Source: an uncultured Clostridia bacterium (GTDB taxonomy: Bacteria > Bacillota > Clostridia > Oscillospirales > Oscillospiraceae). Taken from it: 17,089 nucleotides of DNA. Of this stretch, positions 13,667 through 17,089 are shown piece after piece. The stretch is taken from positions 1 through 17,089 of the forward strand of contig CAMEWZ010000015.1 in the NCBI GenBank assembly GCA_945946745.1, in the 5' to 3' direction. Each line of letters begins with the position of its first letter. The stretch's first letter is position 1. Made by a program: the position numbers and the translations under genes. The notes below the pieces were generated by a model. The model had not been told where the DNA came from. It was given only the letters and a program-made list of their open reading frames with translations, and ran no database searches.

Positions 13667-15028
13667 ATGAAAAAGCTGATCGCTATGCTGTTGGCTCTGG
13701 TCATGGTTTTGGGCCTGGCTGCCTGCGGTGGTAAGACCGAGGCTCCCGCTGAGACCAAGGCTGCCGCTGCTCCCGCTGAGACCCAGGCCGCTGACGCTCC
13801 CGCAGCTGCTGGCCGCGTCTACTATCTGAACTTCAAGCCCGAAGCCGATGCCGCTTGGCAGGAGCTGGCTGCTATCTACACCGCTCAGACCGGTGTTGAG
13901 GTCAAGGTTGTTACCGCTGCCGGCGGCAACTACTCGGATACTCTGAACGCCGAGATGGCCAAGTCCGACGCCCCCACCCTGTTCCAGTGCGGCAACGCCC
14001 AGGGCCTGGCTGACTGGAATGACTACTGCCTGGACTTCACCGGCACCAAGGTGCTGGACGAGATGACCACCAGCGACTTTAACCTGGTCGACGACACCGG
14101 CGCCGTGAAGTGCATCGGCTACTGCTACGAGGCCTTCGGCATCATCGTCAACAAGGCGCTGCTGGAGAAGGCTGGCCACTCTCTGGACGAGATCAAGGAC
14201 TTTGCCTCTCTGAAGGCTGTTGCGGATGACATTCACGCCCGCGCCGCTGAGCTGGGCTTCGATGCCTTCTCCGCTGCCGGCCTGGACGGCTCCTCCTCCT
14301 GGCGGTTCTCCGGCCACCTGGCCAATATGCCCCTGTACTACGAGTTCCGTGACGACGGCGTGACCAAGCAGCCCGCTACCATCACCGGCGCTTACCTGGA
14401 TAACTTCCGTAACATCTGGGATCTGTACATCACCGATTCCGCTACCCCCGCTGCTTCTCTGGCTACCTCCACTGGCGATATGTCCGAGGCTGAGTTCGGC
14501 GAAGGCAAGGCTGTCTTCTATCAGAACGGCACTTGGGAGTTTGCCAACCTGGTCACCGACGACACCAAGAACTTCCACATGAACCCCGATGATCTGGCCA
14601 TGATCCCCATCTACTGCGGTGTGGACGGCGAAGAGAAGGCCGGTCTGGCCTGCGGCACCGAGAACTGCTGGGCTGTGAACGCCAAGGCTTCCCAGGAAGA
14701 CATCGACGCCACTCTGGACTTCATCTACTGGGTTGTCACCTCTGACGAGGGCACCAAGATGATGGCCGAGCAGTTTGGCCCCATCCCCTTCAAGAACGCC
14801 AAGGAGTCCGAGAACGTGTTCTTCAATGATGCCAACGCTTACATGGCGAACGGCAACTACACTGTGACTTGGGCGTTCAACCACACTCCCAACGTTGACT
14901 CCTGGAGAGCTACCGTTGTCACCGCTCTGAACGACTACTCCGTCGCTCCCAGCGATGCCACTTGGGCGAAGGTCGTTGAGGCCTTCGTGGACGGCTGGGC
15001 TTACGAGTACAACATGGCTCAGGGCTAA
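13667..15028 (+). CDS. ABC transporter extracellular solute-binding lipoprotein, family 1
   Basis: Lipid-anchored substrate-binding protein of a carbohydrate (CUT1) importer, 453 aa. The lipoprotein signal peptide MKKLIAMLLALVMVLGLAAC ends in a lipobox with C20. A low-complexity Ala/Pro/Glu/Thr linker (about residues 22-48) precedes the globular domain, which begins at VYYLNFKPEADAAWQ. AGGAGG at 13653-13658 supports the start. Codon use differs from the catabolic genes, with many GCT, TCT and GTT codons, which suggests high expression. It has its own promoter, so its substrate need not be that of the left-arm importer. The family normally binds oligosaccharides or sugar derivatives. Confidence 0.92.
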   Translation: MKKLIAMLLALVMVLGLAACGGKTEAPAETKAAAAPAETQAADAPAAAGRVYYLNFKPEADAAWQELAAIYTAQTGVEVKVVTAAGGNYSDTLNAEMAKSDAPTLFQCGNAQGLADWNDYCLDFTGTKVLDEMTTSDFNLVDDTGAVKCIGYCYEAFGIIVNKALLEKAGHSLDEIKDFASLKAVADDIHARAAELGFDAFSAAGLDGSSSWRFSGHLANMPLYYEFRDDGVTKQPATITGAYLDNFRNIWDLYITDSATPAASLATSTGDMSEAEFGEGKAVFYQNGTWEFANLVTDDTKNFHMNPDDLAMIPIYCGVDGEEKAGLACGTENCWAVNAKASQEDIDATLDFIYWVVTSDEGTKMMAEQFGPIPFKNAKESENVFFNDANAYMANGNYTVTWAFNHTPNVDSWRATVVTALNDYSVAPSDATWAKVVEAFVDGWAYEYNMAQG

Positions 15029-15043
15029 TTCCATAATCAAACC

Positions 15044-15069
15044 GAGGGGCGGGCGTATGCCCGCCCCTT
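15044..15069 (+). terminator. Stem-loop after the binding-protein gene (attenuator / partial terminator)
   Basis: GGGGCGGGC (15046-15054) and GCCCGCCCC (15059-15067) form a perfect 9-bp stem with a GTAT loop, extended by two weaker pairs. Only TT follows before the next bases, so read-through is expected. It would let the binding protein be made in excess over the permeases, as is common in such operons. Confidence 0.7.
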
Positions 15070-15085
15070 CCTAAAAATCACGGCA

Positions 15086-15144
15086 TTCTGAGCAGGGCGA
15101 AGCCGTTCCCCCCGGTTTCGGGTGCGATTTCGCCTTGCTCAGAA
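15086..15144 (+). promoter_or_regulatory. Long imperfect inverted repeat before the first permease gene
   Basis: The arms at 15086-15101 (TTCTGAGCAGGGCGAA) and 15129-15144 (TTCGCCTTGCTCAGAA) pair over 16 bp with a single G-U wobble, around a 27-nt GC-rich loop. It lies directly after the first hairpin and 15 nt before the permease ribosome binding site. It may protect the mRNA end or adjust permease translation. No T-run follows. Confidence 0.55.
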
Positions 15145-15174
15145 ACAGAACTCTTGTTGGAAAGGAAGATCAAC

Positions 15175-16071
15175 TTGGCAAAAATGAAAAAAGAAGTGAA
15201 CCTGGTGCAGCGGCCCATTCGCAAGTTCGCGCCTGTGTTCATTCTGCCAACATTCCTGGCCTTTATCATCGGCTTTGTCTGGCCCTTTATTCAGGGCATC
15301 TATCTGTCCTTCTGCAACTTCAACACCCCCCAGGATGCCCAGTGGGTTGGTCTTGCCAACTACGCCAAAGTATTCGCGGATCCGGGCTTTCTGAACGCCT
15401 TTAAGAATACCGCGGCTTTCGCCATTGTGTCCATCATTCTGATCAATGTGCTGGCCTTCACCATTGCCTACGCGCTGACCCAGAAGATGCGCGGCTCCAA
15501 CCTGTTCCGCACCGTGTTCTTCATGCCCAACCTGATCGGCGGCGTGGTGCTGGGCTACATCTGGAGCATGATCTTTGACGGCATTCTGAGCAAATACGGC
15601 ACCTACCTCACCGCCAACGGAACCTACGGCTTCTGGGGCTTGGTGATTCTGGTGGCCTGGCAGCAGATCGGTTACATGATGATCATTTACATCGCGGGCT
15701 TGCAGGCTGTGCCGGAGGATATGCTGGAAGCGGCCAAGATCGACGGCGCTACCGGTTGCCAGACCCTGTTCAAGGTCATCATTCCCAACGTGATGCCCTC
15801 CATCACCACCTGCACCTTCCTGACGCTGACCAACTCCTTCAAGATGTTCGACCAGAACATGGCCTTGACCGGCGGCCTGCCCTCCATCATGAGCAACGGC
15901 GGCAAGATCAACGTCACCGAGCTGCTGGCGCTGAACATCTACTCCACCTACAACATCAATAAGAAGTGGCACGGCGTGGCCCAGGCCAAGGCTGTGGTCT
16001 TCTTCATCCTGGTTGCCGTGCTGGCCATTGCCCAGCAGGCCGCTACCCGCAGCAAGGAGGTTCAGCAGTAA
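15175..16071 (+). CDS. Carbohydrate ABC transporter permease, MalF/UgpA type
   Basis: Inner-membrane permease of the CUT1 class, about 298 aa with roughly six helices. The cytoplasmic EAA loop, which docks the ATPase, is seen as MLEAAKIDGATGCQTLFKV, followed by IIPNVMPS. I place the start at TTG 15175 because AAGGAAG (15162-15168) lies six bases upstream. ATG 15184 is too far from that site, and TTG 15154 lies before it. Its stop overlaps the start of the next permease by one base (TAATG), so the two are co-translated. It pairs with the upstream lipoprotein and the downstream permease. Confidence 0.9.
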   Translation: MAKMKKEVNLVQRPIRKFAPVFILPTFLAFIIGFVWPFIQGIYLSFCNFNTPQDAQWVGLANYAKVFADPGFLNAFKNTAAFAIVSIILINVLAFTIAYALTQKMRGSNLFRTVFFMPNLIGGVVLGYIWSMIFDGILSKYGTYLTANGTYGFWGLVILVAWQQIGYMMIIYIAGLQAVPEDMLEAAKIDGATGCQTLFKVIIPNVMPSITTCTFLTLTNSFKMFDQNMALTGGLPSIMSNGGKINVTELLALNIYSTYNINKKWHGVAQAKAVVFFILVAVLAIAQQAATRSKEVQQ

Positions 16072-16922
16072 TGAAAAAGAACACACAGTATACGAAACTG
16101 AGCACGGTTTTGACCTGCGTATTCGCGGTGCTGTCCGTGATTTGGCTGATCCCCATTTTTGAGGTTCTGATCAACTCTCTGAAGGCCAACTCCTACGTCA
16201 ATCTGGATCCCTTTGCCCTGCCCAACTCCGACAGCTTTGTCGGCCTTGCCAACTACATCAAGGGCATGACCTTCGGCAACTACCCCTTCTTGAAGTCCGT
16301 TTCCTACAGCTTGTTCATCACCGTGGTTTCCGTGGTGCTGATTCTGCTGTTCTGCTCCATGTCCGCCTGGTACATCGCCCGTGTGAACAGCACCATCTCC
16401 CGGATCTTCTATTACCTGTGCCTGTTCAGCATGATCGTGCCCTTCCAGATGGTCATGTTCACCCTGACCTTCACCGCTGACAAGCTGAAGCTGAACACCC
16501 CCTACACCATTCCCATTGTCTACCTGGGCTTTGGCGCTGGCCTGGCGATCTTCATGTTCCTGGGCTTTGTGAAGGGCCTGCCGCTGGAAATTGAGGAAGC
16601 GGCAGCCATCGATGGCTGCGGCCCCCTGCGCACCTACTTCAATGTGGTGCTGCCCATGCTGAAGCCCACGCTGATCTCTGTTGGCATTCTGGAACTGATG
16701 TGGGTCTGGAACGACTACCTCCTGCCCTACCTGGTTCTGGATCGGACCAAGTACATGACCATTCCCATCCACGTCCAGTATCTGAAGGGCAGCTACGGCT
16801 CCGTGGATCTGGGCGCCACCATGGCGGTCATCATGCTGAGCATCATCCCCATCATTGTGGTTTACATTTTCTGCCAGAAGCACATCATCAAGGGCGTCGC
16901 CGCCGGCGCAGTCAAAGGCTAG
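16071..16922 (+). CDS. Carbohydrate ABC transporter permease, MalG/UgpE type
   Basis: Second permease of the CUT1 importer, 283 aa, the usual size, with about six helices. The EAA loop is IEEAAAIDGCGPLRTYFNVV, followed by LPMLKPT. AAGGAGG at 16054-16060, inside the previous gene, supports the ATG. No ATPase gene follows; in Firmicutes such units often rely on a shared MsmX/MalK-type ATPase encoded elsewhere. The last base of its TAG stop is also the first base of the 62-bp repeat described separately. Confidence 0.92.
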   Translation: MKKNTQYTKLSTVLTCVFAVLSVIWLIPIFEVLINSLKANSYVNLDPFALPNSDSFVGLANYIKGMTFGNYPFLKSVSYSLFITVVSVVLILLFCSMSAWYIARVNSTISRIFYYLCLFSMIVPFQMVMFTLTFTADKLKLNTPYTIPIVYLGFGAGLAIFMFLGFVKGLPLEIEEAAAIDGCGPLRTYFNVVLPMLKPTLISVGILELMWVWNDYLLPYLVLDRTKYMTIPIHVQYLKGSYGSVDLGATMAVIMLSIIPIIVVYIFCQKHIIKGVAAGAVKG

Positions 16923-16983
16923 GCGGCGAGTCGCCGCGGACAGTGCGTGCCCGGGCTTGGCGGAAATCGTTACACCATTGGGT
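16922..16983 (+). repeat. 62-bp repeat, copy 1 (structured)
   Basis: Identical to 17028-17089, with 44 bp between copies and a period of 106 bp. It starts with the palindrome GCGGCGA-G-TCGCCGC (16923-16937). Downstream, CCGGGCT (16951-16957) can pair with GGCTCGG (16986-16992), enclosing ACACC-ATTG-GGTGT (16972-16985). The paired elements suggest an RNA or DNA structure. I recognise no known family and see no open reading frame of note. Confidence 0.85.
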
Positions 16984-17027
16984 GTGGCTCGGTATCGCTC
17001 CCTGGGTATGCCTCGTGAAAGCGAAAG

Positions 17028-17089
17028 GGCGGCGAGTCGCCGCGGACAGTGCGTGCCCGGGCTTGGCGGAAATCGTTACACCATTGGGT
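17028..17089 (+). repeat. 62-bp repeat, copy 2, cut by the window edge
   Basis: Base-for-base identical to copy 1 up to the last base of the window, so the true repeat may be longer, possibly a 106-bp tandem unit. The sequence ending inside a repeat is what an assembly break at an unresolved repeat would look like. Confidence 0.85.

Noticed and set aside
15154..15174. Start of the first MalF-type permease at TTG 15154
   Set aside because: It would place the ribosome binding site AAGGAAG inside the gene; TTG 15175 has that site at a proper distance.
16922..17089. CRISPR array
   Set aside because: The repeat unit is at least 62 bp with only two copies and one 44-bp interval, too long a repeat for CRISPR, and no cas genes are present.

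Overview
The window looks like part of a chromosome of an anaerobic, Gram-positive, fairly GC-rich member of the Clostridia (Oscillospiraceae-like). This is an inference from three things: strong AGGAGG-type ribosome binding sites, a lipoprotein solute-binding protein with a typical LAAC lipobox and an Ala/Pro/Glu/Thr linker, and a gene style rich in GCC and GGC codons. It holds a catabolic gene cluster of about 13.3 kb, followed by a separately promoted sugar-type ABC transporter unit and a repeated structured element at the right edge.

Left arm (1-4912, + strand): the probable tail of an upstream gene, an RbsA-type double ATPase, an RbsC-type permease, a methylthioribose kinase (mtnK-like) and a methylthioribose-1-phosphate isomerase (mtnA-like). 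Together they predict import, phosphorylation and isomerisation of 5-methylthioribose or 5-deoxyribose. A DeoR-family regulator (4951-5718, - strand) lies downstream and is convergent with mtnA. It ends in a clear rho-independent terminator and is divergent from the right arm across a region full of TGTGGAA boxes.

Right arm (5876-13339, + strand): an iron-type alcohol dehydrogenase, an OFA-like MFS carrier, a CoA-acylating aldehyde dehydrogenase, a lipid-transfer-protein/thiolase-like enzyme with its DUF35 partner, a CoA-disulfide-reductase-like flavoprotein and a fuculose-phosphate-type class II aldolase. The genes are tightly packed, with several overlaps, and end in a strong terminator. 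The aldolase completes the known 'DHAP shunt' (kinase, isomerase, class II aldolase), which cleaves the ribulose-1-phosphate to DHAP plus (methylthio)acetaldehyde or acetaldehyde. The alcohol and acylating aldehyde dehydrogenases give that aldehyde a reductive and an oxidative, CoA-forming exit.

The unexpected part is the Ltp/DUF35 pair and the CoA-disulfide reductase in the same unit. The Ltp has a Tyr pair 50 residues apart in place of the thiolase GHP histidine, as in Ltp2-type acyl-CoA aldolases. This suggests further carbon-carbon chemistry on an acyl-CoA derived from the shunt aldehyde. No O2-dependent methionine-salvage gene (mtnD) is present, which fits an anaerobe.

Right end (13340-17089): a near-consensus sigma-A promoter with two GGAA/TTCC palindromes drives a family-1 solute-binding lipoprotein and two MalF/MalG-type permeases with no ATPase gene. 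After the last permease a 62-bp sequence occurs twice, 106 bp apart. The second copy runs exactly to the window edge.
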